From positions 434,001 through 498,000 of the forward strand of contig JAIPJS010000001.1 of the NCBI GenBank assembly GCA_021734025.1: 64,000 bases of DNA, in the 5' to 3' direction. The first letter of the stretch is position 1. Each line of letters opens with the position of its first letter. Positions 8,641 through 16,997 of this stretch are shown here, in pieces. The translations under genes were made by a program, and so were the position numbers. This DNA is from Candidatus Neomarinimicrobiota bacterium (lineage in GTDB: Bacteria > Fidelibacterota > JAANXI01). The notes beneath the pieces are model-generated. The model was not told the DNA's origin. It ran no database searches and saw only the letters and a list, made by a program, of their open reading frames with translations.

Positions 8641-9477
8641 ATGAATATTGCCACAATTATTGGGATTGTAATGGGGATTGGGCTCGTCTCCGGGGCTATA
8701 TATCATGAGGCCGGTACGTTTATATATTTCATCAATGTGTCAGGGTTGGTTATTGTCGTTGGCGGGACAGCGGCCGCGACCTTCGTGAGTTTTCCTATCA
8801 AAGATGTGTTTGACGTGATGCGCATCGGATTTATTGTGCTCAAACGGGAACCGCCGCAGCTGCAAGAGTACCTCGGTCAGATATTGGACCTGGTTCGCAT
8901 TGCCCGGAGGAAGGGGAACCTGGGGCTGGAAAAGGAAGTCCCGAATATCTCGAACCTGTTCCTGAAAGATGCGGTACAAATGCTGGCTGACGGGTATTCA
9001 ACCCAGGAAATTACGGAAATCCTGGATGAACGAATATTGTACAAACAGGAACGCGAGTTCAGCGAAGCTGAAGTCTTTCGTACTATGGCAAAGTTCGCCC
9101 CGGCATTTGGGATGATTGGAACATTGATTGGCCTAATCCTCCTCATGGTGCATATGGGGAGCTCCGGGCTTGACTCCTTGGGCACCGGGATGGCTGTCGC
9201 GTTGGTAACGACCTTTTATGGCGTACTGTTTTCCAATTTGATATTTAAGCCGTTCGCGGTGAAGCTCGAGCGCCGGACTAAGGAGCAGAGCATTATGATG
9301 CGGATGGTGAAAGAGAGTATGATTATGATCGCCGAACAGTGGCACCCCATCAAAGTCGAAGATTATCTGAACTCGTTCCTGAAGCCGGGTGAGCGCTCTA
9401 TCCCGGATCGAAAGAAACTCTTCGGCGGCAAGCCCAAGCGCAATATTTCCCCGGTCATCGACGATGTAAACGGATAG
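8641..9477 (+). CDS. motA: Flagellar stator protein MotA
   Basis: MotA pentamers with MotB dimers form the ion-driven stator that turns the flagellar rotor. The 278-residue protein has four membrane segments (about 1-20, 30-50, 145-167 and 175-200) with a large cytoplasmic loop between 2 and 3 and a charged C-terminal tail. The TM3 motif APAFGMIGTLIGLILLM carries the conserved proline, and TM4 follows with GMAVALVTTFYGVLFSN. It is followed by motB after 13 bases. Proton or sodium use cannot be decided from sequence by eye. Confidence 0.93.
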   Translation: MNIATIIGIVMGIGLVSGAIYHEAGTFIYFINVSGLVIVVGGTAAATFVSFPIKDVFDVMRIGFIVLKREPPQLQEYLGQILDLVRIARRKGNLGLEKEVPNISNLFLKDAVQMLADGYSTQEITEILDERILYKQEREFSEAEVFRTMAKFAPAFGMIGTLIGLILLMVHMGSSGLDSLGTGMAVALVTTFYGVLFSNLIFKPFAVKLERRTKEQSIMMRMVKESMIMIAEQWHPIKVEDYLNSFLKPGERSIPDRKKLFGGKPKRNISPVIDDVNG

Positions 9478-9490
9478 CCAAGCTTCCGCG

Positions 9491-10192
9491 ATGAATACCA
9501 ACGGTCAAAAACCAAAGCAATCCTTCCTGGTATTTCGGAACAACCAAAATGAAGATGATGGGGAAGATTGGCTCATAACCTATTCGGATATGATTACCCT
9601 CTTATTCGCTTTTTTCGTCGTCATTGTGGCAATATCACAGGTCGATCCGGTAAAGCTCCAGCGCGTATCGCAATCAATGGCCACCTCTGTCGGGAAAAAA
9701 TATAACCAGGAGATGGATTTCTCCCTGGCAGAAATCTATACGAGCCTTGAGAAGATAATTGAGGAAGAAGGACTGACCGGTCAGGCGGAGGTTAATTATT
9801 CACCTGTGGGTGTCGTGATGCGCTTCAAGGGGAATATGTTGTTCCGGACCGCGTCTGCCGATATCCAGCCGAAGGCGGTCTCGGTGCTGCGGAAATTGGC
9901 AAAGGAAATCCGGGCAAAGCCGTATCGCATTGATGTGGAAGGTCACACGGATAATCGGCCGATTGTGACGGCGCTGTATCCGTCAAACTGGGAGCTCAGT
10001 GCAGCCAGGGCATCAAGTGTAGTAAGATTTTTCCTGGATGAAGGGGTGTTACCGCACAAGTTGCGCGCCGTTGGCAGGGCAGACACCAAACCCTTACGGC
10101 CAAATGAAGATGTGCGGGGCAATCCTGTAAAAGAACACCAGGCGATGAACCGGCGTGTGGAAATAGTCTTTCTCGGGTCCTCGTTTAACTGA
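9491..10192 (+). CDS. motB: Flagellar stator protein MotB with OmpA-type peptidoglycan-binding domain
   Basis: Anchors the stator to peptidoglycan and supplies the ion-carrying aspartate. The 233-residue protein has a short cytosolic tail, one membrane helix starting DWLITYSDMITLLFAFF with the essential Asp at position 33, a linker or plug helix, and a C-terminal OmpA/MotB domain with VEGHTDNRPI and a closing NRRVEIVFL. All functional residues one expects are visible. It ends the motility run; the following 475 bases have no gene. Confidence 0.94.
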   Translation: MNTNGQKPKQSFLVFRNNQNEDDGEDWLITYSDMITLLFAFFVVIVAISQVDPVKLQRVSQSMATSVGKKYNQEMDFSLAEIYTSLEKIIEEEGLTGQAEVNYSPVGVVMRFKGNMLFRTASADIQPKAVSVLRKLAKEIRAKPYRIDVEGHTDNRPIVTALYPSNWELSAARASSVVRFFLDEGVLPHKLRAVGRADTKPLRPNEDVRGNPVKEHQAMNRRVEIVFLGSSFN

Positions 10193-10667
10193 AATTTGAG
10201 CAAAGTATACTTTCATCATTGTAGAGTACTTTTTCTTATATCCCTTGAGTGCATTTTAAAAAAGCCTACTGCTATTTTGATGTATAGGAAATATATGAAA
10301 ATCCATGGGAGTTTGAATAGCCCCGGCATTCCCCGGAGGGATCCCCATGGGATATGTCGGGGGAGGCTTCAGCCCTTTTTGGAGTAAACTCTTTCTTTTA
10401 TTCACGCATTCACATACGTGATTTCCGGATAGCGGGATAAACCAGCACTATACAGATGGTACTTGCTGTCTCGCTCCTTACAAAACAGAAGAGGGAATAA
10501 GTGAGCCTAGTCTGAGAAGGGCTGAGGCCCCTGAAACGTTTAACGAGGACCTTGTTTCCCCATATAAATGGCGGGGCTATTCAAATATTTTCTATTTTCA
10601 CGATATTACTTAAACAAGAAAACCACTGGTTACTTCTTAGACCGAACTCATAAGTACAAATAAAAAA
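10193..10667. other. Gene-free spacer holding a nested long-range inverted structure
   Basis: The 475 bases between motB and the chemoreceptor terminator hold no credible gene; a 63-residue frame at 10196-10387 matches nothing known to me. Most of the spacer is taken up by the nested structure at 10312-10585 listed separately. Outside it, the sequence is AT-rich and featureless. Confidence 0.7.
10312..10585. ncRNA. Possible structured RNA or miniature inverted-repeat element
   Basis: TTTGAATAGCCCC at 10312-10324 is the exact reverse complement of GGGGCTATTCAAA at 10573-10585. Nested inside, 10362-10377 (GGAGGCTTCAGCCCTT) pairs with 10517-10531 (AAGGGCTGAGGCCCC) over 13 pairs with one G-U. 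Smaller hairpins lie in both side arms (TCCCC/GGGGGA near 10331-10366; GAAAC/GTTTC near 10533-10556) and in the centre (AGCGGGA/TCTCGCT with CAGCA/TGCTG, near 10431-10477). This fits a 274-nt branched RNA, or a small mobile element with 13-bp ends. I see no match to RNase P, tmRNA, a tRNA-like domain, group II domain V or common riboswitches. Strand is undecided. Confidence 0.45.
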
Positions 10668-10691
10668 AGAGCGCCAGATTGCTGGCGCTCT
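10668..10691. terminator. Bidirectional terminator hairpin
   Basis: AGAGCGCCAG-ATTG-CTGGCGCTCT is a 10-bp stem with a 4-base loop. On the minus strand it is followed by a run of T (from the A-tract at 10662-10668), so it ends the chemoreceptor transcript, whose stop lies 69 bases away. On the plus strand TTTCTGTTT follows, so it may also end readthrough from motB. Confidence 0.85.
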
Positions 10692-10759
10692 TTCTGTTTG
10701 ACAAGAGAACTGGTAAGGAATTGCCGGAGAGAACCCCCATTCTCCACATGGCAAAGGGT

Positions 10760-12307
10760 TTAAAACGAGTTAAACTCCTCGTCCAATTCATTGCCGTTGG
10801 AATTGAATTCGCTATAGTCGTTCATCTCCCTCTCAAATGCTTCTTCGTCAGAGAGATCCCGGTTTTGGTGTTTCTGTGTGGAGGAACCATTCCGTTTTTT
10901 GGCCGTTGTCTTCTGCTGTCTGTCATTACCTCTATTAGAATTCCGGATATTTTCATCGGCAGCCGACCGGGAATAGACGATAAAGTTAAGTTTTTTGACC
11001 GCACGTTTCAGAGCATTGGACTGTGCACGCAGCTGCTCTGAGGCGGAGGCAAGCTCCTCGGAGGAGGCAGCGTTGGTCTGGGTAATACTATCCACATCGT
11101 GAATTGCGCGGTTGATCTGTTTGATTCCGTCAGCCTGTTCCTGTGATGCGGCGGCAATTTCGTTCACCAGCTGATCGACCTGTTGAATTCTGGAGGTAAT
11201 CTGCGCCAGGTGTTCAGCGACTTCTTTGACAATCTCCACACCGTTATTGGCGTGTTGAGCAGACTCTTCAATCATTTCTCCGGTTGTCTTCGCTGCATCT
11301 GCGGCTTTCTGTGCCAGGCTTCGCACCTCATCCGCCACTACCGCAAAACCCTGTCCGGCCTCTCCGGCCCGGGCGGCTTCAACGGCTGCATTCAGGGCTA
11401 ACAGGTTTGTCTGAAACGCGATTTCATCGATAGCGCCGATGACTTTCGAAGATTCATGGGCTGATTTTTTAATATCCTCAATAGCTGTTTTCATACGATC
11501 CATGGCCTGGTTACCCTTACCGGCCAGTTTGCTGGATTCGCTGCTGAGTTTATTAGCTTCAGTCGCGCTTTCAGCGTTTTGACTTGTAACGGCGCTCATC
11601 TCTTCCAGGGAAGAGGAGGTCTCCTCAAGTGCGGATGCCTGATTCGACGCACCATCGGCCAGGCGCTGGGAGGCATTCGTCACCTCATCAGAGGCGTGCG
11701 CAGTGTCATCAGACTGCTTGGTAAGTGTCTCGACAACCCCGGAAATGGCCTTGCCGATAGCATCACCAACCAGATAAAGTGCCCCTGATCCCACTCCGAT
11801 AATCAACAGGCTCACGATGAGTACCATCCTCCGGTTCTCCGCTTTTGCCTTTCGTGCAGCATCCAGAGAAATCCCCAGGGCAAGAGTACCGAGTTGGCTC
11901 CCTTCACTGGTAATAGGATGGAGGACAACACAGTTTTCCTCCGTGAATTTAACCTTTTCTTTATTCACGGATTTTGCCAGGTTCAGGGCATTGAATTGAG
12001 AAGCATTATAACTACTGTACACTTCACCTTCGTTATTGAAAACCATGACAAAGGCAATTTCATCATTTTGCTTCACACCTTCGGTGGCGGACTGAACCGA
12101 CATTTTATCATCGAATTCGAGTCCCACTGCACAGGAATATCCAAGTAACTCGGAAAGCTGTTTCCCTGTCTGTTCAATACTCTCGAGTTTTTGCGATTGC
12201 ATCCTGGACGGAAAATACAGGAAAATAAATACCGCAACCGCGGCAATTAATCCAACCCCGGCAAAAATTATAATCTGCTTAATCGAAAGCTTCTCTACGA
12301 TATTCAT
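10760..12307 (-). CDS. Methyl-accepting chemotaxis protein
   Basis: Transmembrane chemoreceptor of 515 residues. It has a membrane segment at about 12-31, a periplasmic sensor of about 130 residues, a second membrane segment at about 165-185, and a long cytoplasmic signalling hairpin. The hairpin tip contains [20 protein letters not shown] and [17 protein letters not shown], the invariant CheA/CheW contact region. The flanking helices include [19 protein letters not shown], a likely methylation region. The ligand is unknown. AAAGAGGGG precedes the ATG. It is transcribed alone, toward the motility run, and ends at the hairpin at 10668-10691. Confidence 0.93.
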   Translation of the reverse strand: MNIVEKLSIKQIIIFAGVGLIAAVAVFIFLYFPSRMQSQKLESIEQTGKQLSELLGYSCAVGLEFDDKMSVQSATEGVKQNDEIAFVMVFNNEGEVYSSYNASQFNALNLAKSVNKEKVKFTEENCVVLHPITSEGSQLGTLALGISLDAARKAKAENRRMVLIVSLLIIGVGSGALYLVGDAIGKAISGVVETLTKQSDDTAHASDEVTNASQRLADGASNQASALEETSSSLEEMSAVTSQNAESATEANKLSSESSKLAGKGNQAMDRMKTAIEDIKKSAHESSKVIGAIDEIAFQTNLLALNAAVEAARAGEAGQGFAVVADEVRSLAQKAADAAKTTGEMIEESAQHANNGVEIVKEVAEHLAQITSRIQQVDQLVNEIAAASQEQADGIKQINRAIHDVDSITQTNAASSEELASASEQLRAQSNALKRAVKKLNFIVYSRSAADENIRNSNRGNDRQQKTTAKKRNGSSTQKHQNRDLSDEEAFEREMNDYSEFNSNGNELDEEFNSF

Positions 12308-13003
12308 ATTGATACCCCTCTTTAAATCATTCCCCTGTTATGTTTTCGCCGAAATCATTAATCCGGCGAGGCGAAATAAGTATTTTTAATGAAGTTTCTA
12401 CCATAGTTGTTGAATTATTACGGATTCAAAAAGGATTCTACCCGCTCCATCTGCATTGACAGTAACATTGGAAATATCGCTGTTAGCATTCCGCTCACCG
12501 TGCATGGCTGGTACAAGAGAGAGAGCCCTTCCATGGATTGAATCTGTGTGCCAAAGCCATGTTGATTCCCATGAAATTGTTTACAAAGACGGATGATTCC
12601 CATCTTTACAGGTGTTATATCGACCATTGGGACAATTTCTTTAGCAATAAAGTGCAAAATTTTACATATACAGTCGGAATTCCACATAAGCCTGCAATTA
12701 TGCACCATGCCGGGAAAAGCCGTCATTTGACCAATATTATAGACAACTATGCTATTAGAAAATATTATCCCATAGAAGTAGTGTTGGATAGGTTTTTTCC
12801 ACTACGGAACCTTGCTTAGAATATCAAGCATCCCGCCAGGGCGAGATGACGGGAGAAATTAGCAGTACGGTCGATACGGGAAATAACAATTAGTAACCTG
12901 CTGGTTTACAACTTCCGCAGATGTGAATCCATCGCATTATGATTTGCGTGCCCTGATGTTTATTTTAAAATCATTCAAAATCAACAACAGCAGGGAGGAT
13001 GCC
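12308..13003. other. Intergenic region with no supported gene
   Basis: About 700 bases between two divergent genes, holding the upstream regions of the chemoreceptor (minus) and the MscS channel (plus). Open frames of 102 codons (minus, 12418-12726) and 93 codons (plus, 12538-12819) overlap each other; neither resembles a family I know nor has a good ribosome binding site. Near 12830-12855 a TCCCG...CGGGA imperfect hairpin resembles a short dispersed intergenic repeat. Otherwise I see nothing. Confidence 0.5.
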
Positions 13004-13819
13004 GTGGAATTTCAGGAAATTTATCAACGAATAGTGACGCTGGTCTCGACCTACGGGCTGAGGATTATCGGGTCGATACTCATATTTATCGTTGGAAAAT
13101 GGGTGGCAGGGTTACTGACAAAACTCCTTAGCCGGGCTCTGAATAAGTCGGGAATCGATAAAACCCTACGAACCTTTTTGCGTAATATTACATATTACGG
13201 TCTGTTCGTTTTCGTTATCATTGCAGCCATGTCCAATCTTGGAATCGAGACGGCCTCTTTTATTGCTGTATTGGGTGCCGCCGGCTTGGCCATTGGTTTT
13301 GCGCTCCAGGGCTCCCTCTCCAACTTTGCTGCCGGCGTCCTGATTATCCTGTTCAAACCGTTTAAGGTGGACGATCACATCGAGGCAGCCGGGACAGAGG
13401 GGTATGTGGAGGAAATTCAGATATTCAAAACGATCATTCGATCGTTCGATAATAAAAAGATCATCCTTCCAAATTCCAAGGTGATGAACGATAACATCGT
13501 AAACCATACTGCCAAGGATGTGCGTCGTTTGGATTTGACCGTTGGAATCGGATACGATGATGACATTCCCAAGGCAAAGAAAGTCCTCAAAGATATTCTG
13601 GATTCCGAAAGCCGGATACTGGACGATCCGCCCCCATCAATCGTCGTAAAGGAACTGGGGGATAACAGCGTTAACCTGGGAGTCCGGCCGTATATCAATA
13701 CCAGTGATTATTTTCCACTAAAATTCGCTCTGACTGAAAAAATTAAACTTCGGTTCGATGAAGAGGGGATATCGTTTCCGTACCCGCAAAGGGATGTCCA
13801 TCTGTTTCAGCAATCATAA
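13004..13819 (+). CDS. mscS: Small-conductance mechanosensitive channel (MscS family)
   Basis: Opens under membrane tension to release solutes on osmotic downshock. The 271-residue product has three N-terminal membrane segments and the MscS pore helix: AAGLAIGFALQGSLSNFAAG followed by VLIILFKPFKVDDHIE. A beta domain (IILPNSKVMNDNIVN) and an alpha-beta cytoplasmic vestibule follow. The frame is open from 12923, but GTG 13004 has GGGAGG five bases upstream and gives the usual MscS length. It is a single gene between two spacers. Confidence 0.92.
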   Translation: MEFQEIYQRIVTLVSTYGLRIIGSILIFIVGKWVAGLLTKLLSRALNKSGIDKTLRTFLRNITYYGLFVFVIIAAMSNLGIETASFIAVLGAAGLAIGFALQGSLSNFAAGVLIILFKPFKVDDHIEAAGTEGYVEEIQIFKTIIRSFDNKKIILPNSKVMNDNIVNHTAKDVRRLDLTVGIGYDDDIPKAKKVLKDILDSESRILDDPPPSIVVKELGDNSVNLGVRPYINTSDYFPLKFALTEKIKLRFDEEGISFPYPQRDVHLFQQS

Positions 13820-14069
13820 CCTGGATTAATCATGCATTTGAACGGAATCAGGTAAGCCTCCTTCCTGGGAGGAGAGAGCCAATACTTTACCCGCCAGGTA
13901 GCTCGTTTTTCCTTGCGGGTAGCTTCAACAAGCTAGCCACCTTCCGGGAAAAAACAGCTGCCCGGAAGGTGAGAATGAGGGTTGTCTACGGGCGGGGCGC
14001 TTCGGAAGCGCTCGTTCTTCTTCGAATTTGTGAATAATGCCGGATAAATCACGGATAAAAGTAAAAAGG
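13820..14069. repeat. Hairpin-rich spacer
   Basis: About 250 bases with several short inverted repeats and no gene: ACCCGC/GCGGGT at 13889-13894 and 13915-13920, an 11-bp perfect stem CACCTTCCGGG/CCCGGAAGGTG at 13938-13948 and 13961-13971, and GCGCTT/AAGCGC at 13997-14011. None is followed by a clear T run, so they are not obvious terminators. They may fold together in a transcript leaving mscS or represent decayed repeats. Confidence 0.5.
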
Positions 14070-14091
14070 GCCCGCTATCTTAACAGCGGGC
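14070..14091. terminator. Bidirectional terminator of mevalonate run
   Basis: GCCCGCT at 14070-14076 and AGCGGGC at 14085-14091 form a 7-bp stem with an 8-base loop. TTTATTT follows on the plus strand and CCTTTTT on the minus strand. It lies 29 bases beyond the stop of the minus-strand IPP isomerase gene. Confidence 0.82.
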
Positions 14092-14119
14092 TTTATTTGT
14101 ATCTATTGGAAAAAGAGTA

Positions 14120-14677
14120 TTACAGGGACAGAACCTGATCCCAATACTCCTCCCGGATGCGTTTCCATTCCATGTGAAACCAGGGCGTGTACTTTTCCGG
14201 GTTTTCCTGCATATCCATTTCCAGGTCATCAGGAGCGATATATTTCCACTCCGCAATCTCATTCGGGTTGATATTCAGATCATCGGTCTGTCTTCCAATA
14301 TACACCGAGCAGACCTCACGTTCGGAACCCGCATCACCGAAGGAGGCATGATACTGGAATTTATAGAGATAGTGCAAGTCGGAACTCAACCCCAGCTCTT
14401 CCTGCAACCGACGCTCTGTTGCGAGATCCATGGACTCACCCTTCCGGGGATGGCTACAGCAGCTGTTTGACCAGTAAAGCGGCCAGAGCCGTTTGTCATC
14501 ACTGCGTTTCTGCATCAGAAGTTCATTATGGTCATTAAAGATAAAAATAGAAAACGCCCGGTGGAGTATCGCTTCACCGTCGTGACATTCATCTTTGGAC
14601 ATATAGCCGGTGACGGTGTCATTTTCATCAACGCAGATAAGCATTTCATCGTCAAACGAAACTATATCATTGTTCAT
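14120..14677 (-). CDS. idi: Isopentenyl-diphosphate delta-isomerase, type 1
   Basis: Interconverts IPP and DMAPP, the last step needed to use mevalonate-derived IPP. The 185-residue Nudix-fold protein has the type 1 signature: SNSCCSHPRKGES with catalytic Cys74 and metal-binding His76, a Nudix-type helix ATERRLQEELGL, and EREVCSVYIG with the catalytic/metal Glu pair (119, 121). Size is normal. It is the last gene of the minus-strand mevalonate run, 43 bases after the HMG-CoA reductase/mevalonate kinase fusion, and is closed by the hairpin at 14070-14091. Confidence 0.95.
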   Translation of the reverse strand: MNNDIVSFDDEMLICVDENDTVTGYMSKDECHDGEAILHRAFSIFIFNDHNELLMQKRSDDKRLWPLYWSNSCCSHPRKGESMDLATERRLQEELGLSSDLHYLYKFQYHASFGDAGSEREVCSVYIGRQTDDLNINPNEIAEWKYIAPDDLEMDMQENPEKYTPWFHMEWKRIREEYWDQVLSL

Positions 14678-14720
14678 ATATGTGCGTCCTGTTGTTTATT
14701 GTTGGCTGTTGCGGAAAATT

Positions 14721-16997
14721 TCAAACATCTATCGCTTGGGATTTACCGCCAATGGTACTGACCATAGCTTCATAGCCGGATTTGCGCATGGCAAAGGCCA
14801 CACCCTCGGGGTTGTCGGGGCAGAGTGCGATTATTGCGCCTCCACCACCGCCGCCGGTCAGTTTCGCACCCAGGGCACCATTGCGGCGGGCAATTTCAAT
14901 CAATTCCTCGATTTCCCGGCTGGATACCTGCAGGGCATTGAGTAATCCCTGATTAATATTCATTAATTCACCGAGTTGTTCCAGATCGTGGTTTTCAATG
15001 GCCTCTACCGATTCTACCGCCAAATCGTTTATCTGATTAAAAATTTTCTCGTAATGGGAGGTATTGTTTTCCCAGGCCTTGCGTACTTTTGCTACCATTT
15101 TGGCAGTCAGGCTCTCCACGCCCGTCAGTCCGACGACTATTTTGATGGGCTCCGGAACGTTGAGTTCCTGCATAAACGGAGGTTCGCCGCGCTTAAACAG
15201 GATAAAATCTCCATAGGTCGCCAGGGTGTTATCGATTCCGGATGGATTACCATGTGCGATCTTTTCCGATTCGTAGGAGAGATCGTAGATCTCCTCTTCG
15301 GAGAGGCCCAGGCGGAAATGCTCATCCAGCGCACGGATAATAGCGACCGCCAGGGCGGCAGAGCCACCGAGTCCCATGGCACGCGGCACATTCGGAAACA
15401 CCTCGATTTTCATGCTTTCCTCGTCCAGTTCCAGCGTCTCCAAAATGAGATCCAACGACTGATAAATCGAATACCGGTGGTTGGCGCCTTTATGGATTTT
15501 TTCTTCAACACCCCAGCGTGGAATAAGCAGGTGAATGCCGTCTCGGCTATCCCAGACCTTGGCCTGCATCGCCAGTTGTATTGGAGCTGCAACCGCATGC
15601 GACCCATAAACAACAGAGTGTTCCCCGAGGAGAATTACCTTCCCGTGGCCCGCGGGAAGTTTTTCCTTCTCTTCCTCAACGAGACCTTCGGTGAACTGTA
15701 CTTCTTTGCGTTTCTCCAAATCATTAATGATTTCTTTAGCCTTCCAGACCTTGATATCACTACTCTCGATGAGCAGTTCCACCACGCGCTCGAAAATTTC
15801 CGGATAGGCGCCCGCGGCATTGGCCACGCTTCTGGCGTGTAAGGTCATATGCCCCCGCTGGATCCCTTCTGTCACAAGAGCCCGCAGTGCCGAAAAGTTC
15901 TGCGCGAGACCGACAGCTCCCATCACTTCTGCCAGTTCAACAGCGGACTCTACCCCAAGTAGCCTGAGGGATGTTTCCACAGAAGGATTGGCCTTGAGCG
16001 AGCCCCCGACGATACCCACCTTAATCGGCAACTCAATCGACCCGACCAAATCGCCATCTTCGTTTTTTTCCCACGATGTCAGAGCAGTGTAGGAACTCCC
16101 TCGGGCCGCATAGGCATGGGCCGAAGCCTCCAGGGCGCGCCAGTCATTGCCAGTGGCGATGGCGACCGGATCAATCCCATTCATGATTCCTTTGTTATGG
16201 GTGGCCGCACGATACGGATCAACAGAGGCAAATTCATTTGCCAGAATTACACCGTCCCGGACTTCTGCGCCGGGGGTCCCGTTAAAATCGAGGAGTTCCT
16301 CCGGGATTTTGCACTTGGCTTTCACCAGTGCCCGATCCGTGAGATTGCTGAGGATCCTGAGAAACACCTTTCCGTCAGTAATTTTTTCTATCAGTGGCGC
16401 AATGCCTTCACACATGCTGTTGACCAAATTCGCACCCATAGCATCTCTGGTATCAACAAGCAGGTGAGTGACAACCATGTCACCTTTGTGGGAAGAATTA
16501 GGATGAATGGCAACTTCCACGTCAATTGCACCGCCACCCCGGGCCACCATATTAGGGTGGAGACTGTTCGCCAGGTTCAGGATCTCCTCTTTATTCTGGA
16601 GAATTGCCTGTTTTGCCCTGGACGGGTTTTCCATTTCCACCACCTGTACCTGACCAATGAGTATTGGATCAGTACTTTTACTGTGGAATCCGCCGGCGCC
16701 CAGCACTGTCTTGGCCGCCGCACTGACAGCAGCCACGATTGAAGGTTCCTCCACTACCATCGGTACAACGTACGGTTTGCCGTTAATCAAAAAGTTCAAG
16801 CCGAGCCCCAGGGGAAGACCGAAAATGCCGATAACATTTTCAATCATGCGATCAGCCTGATCCGGCTTCAAAATATTCAAATTATTCCGAAGGGAGATAT
16901 AGTCTTCCTCGGAAATCAACTCCTCCTCATGGAGCAAATCCAGCCGTTCTTCAATGGAACGCCGGTAAAACTTGGGAATACGGGATTTCGCGCTCAT
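14721..16997 (-). CDS. Fused class II HMG-CoA reductase / mevalonate kinase
   Basis: One continuous 758-codon frame for two consecutive mevalonate-pathway steps. Residues 1 to about 430 are a class II HMG-CoA reductase of normal length: VVEEPSIVAA (E83/E84), ATHNKGIMNGID (K269), TGNDWRA (D285) and LHARSVA (H386) supply the catalytic Glu, Lys, Asp and His. After a short acidic linker (EEEKEKLP), residues 446-758 are a GHMP-family mevalonate kinase: GKVILLGEHSVVYG, GLGGSAA at 541-547, GNPSGIDN at 582-589 with catalytic Asp588, and KLTGGGGGGA. Both halves look intact, so mevalonate could pass directly from one to the other. The ATG follows directly on the phosphomevalonate kinase stop. No start or internal stop marks the junction. 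Confidence 0.95.
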   Translation of the reverse strand: MSAKSRIPKFYRRSIEERLDLLHEEELISEEDYISLRNNLNILKPDQADRMIENVIGIFGLPLGLGLNFLINGKPYVVPMVVEEPSIVAAVSAAAKTVLGAGGFHSKSTDPILIGQVQVVEMENPSRAKQAILQNKEEILNLANSLHPNMVARGGGAIDVEVAIHPNSSHKGDMVVTHLLVDTRDAMGANLVNSMCEGIAPLIEKITDGKVFLRILSNLTDRALVKAKCKIPEELLDFNGTPGAEVRDGVILANEFASVDPYRAATHNKGIMNGIDPVAIATGNDWRALEASAHAYAARGSSYTALTSWEKNEDGDLVGSIELPIKVGIVGGSLKANPSVETSLRLLGVESAVELAEVMGAVGLAQNFSALRALVTEGIQRGHMTLHARSVANAAGAYPEIFERVVELLIESSDIKVWKAKEIINDLEKRKEVQFTEGLVEEEKEKLPAGHGKVILLGEHSVVYGSHAVAAPIQLAMQAKVWDSRDGIHLLIPRWGVEEKIHKGANHRYSIYQSLDLILETLELDEESMKIEVFPNVPRAMGLGGSAALAVAIIRALDEHFRLGLSEEEIYDLSYESEKIAHGNPSGIDNTLATYGDFILFKRGEPPFMQELNVPEPIKIVVGLTGVESLTAKMVAKVRKAWENNTSHYEKIFNQINDLAVESVEAIENHDLEQLGELMNINQGLLNALQVSSREIEELIEIARRNGALGAKLTGGGGGGAIIALCPDNPEGVAFAMRKSGYEAMVSTIGGKSQAIDV

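Noticed and set aside
12330-12420. Possible sigma-28 site before the chemoreceptor
   Set aside because: On the minus strand TAAAAATA and GCCGGATTAA are present, but the spacer is about two bases too long and the -10 element deviates, so it is not called.
12418-12819. Two overlapping opposite-strand frames (102 and 93 codons) in the chemoreceptor-mscS gap
   Set aside because: They overlap each other, lack good ribosome binding sites and match no family I know; treated as non-coding.
13938-13971. Terminator of mscS
   Set aside because: The 11-bp stem is strong but is followed by GAGAATGAGG rather than a T run on the plus strand, and on the minus strand the T run is in the loop.
14976-16742. 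Long plus-strand frames opposite the HMG-CoA reductase/mevalonate kinase gene
   Set aside because: They are antisense shadows of a gene with intact catalytic motifs in both halves.
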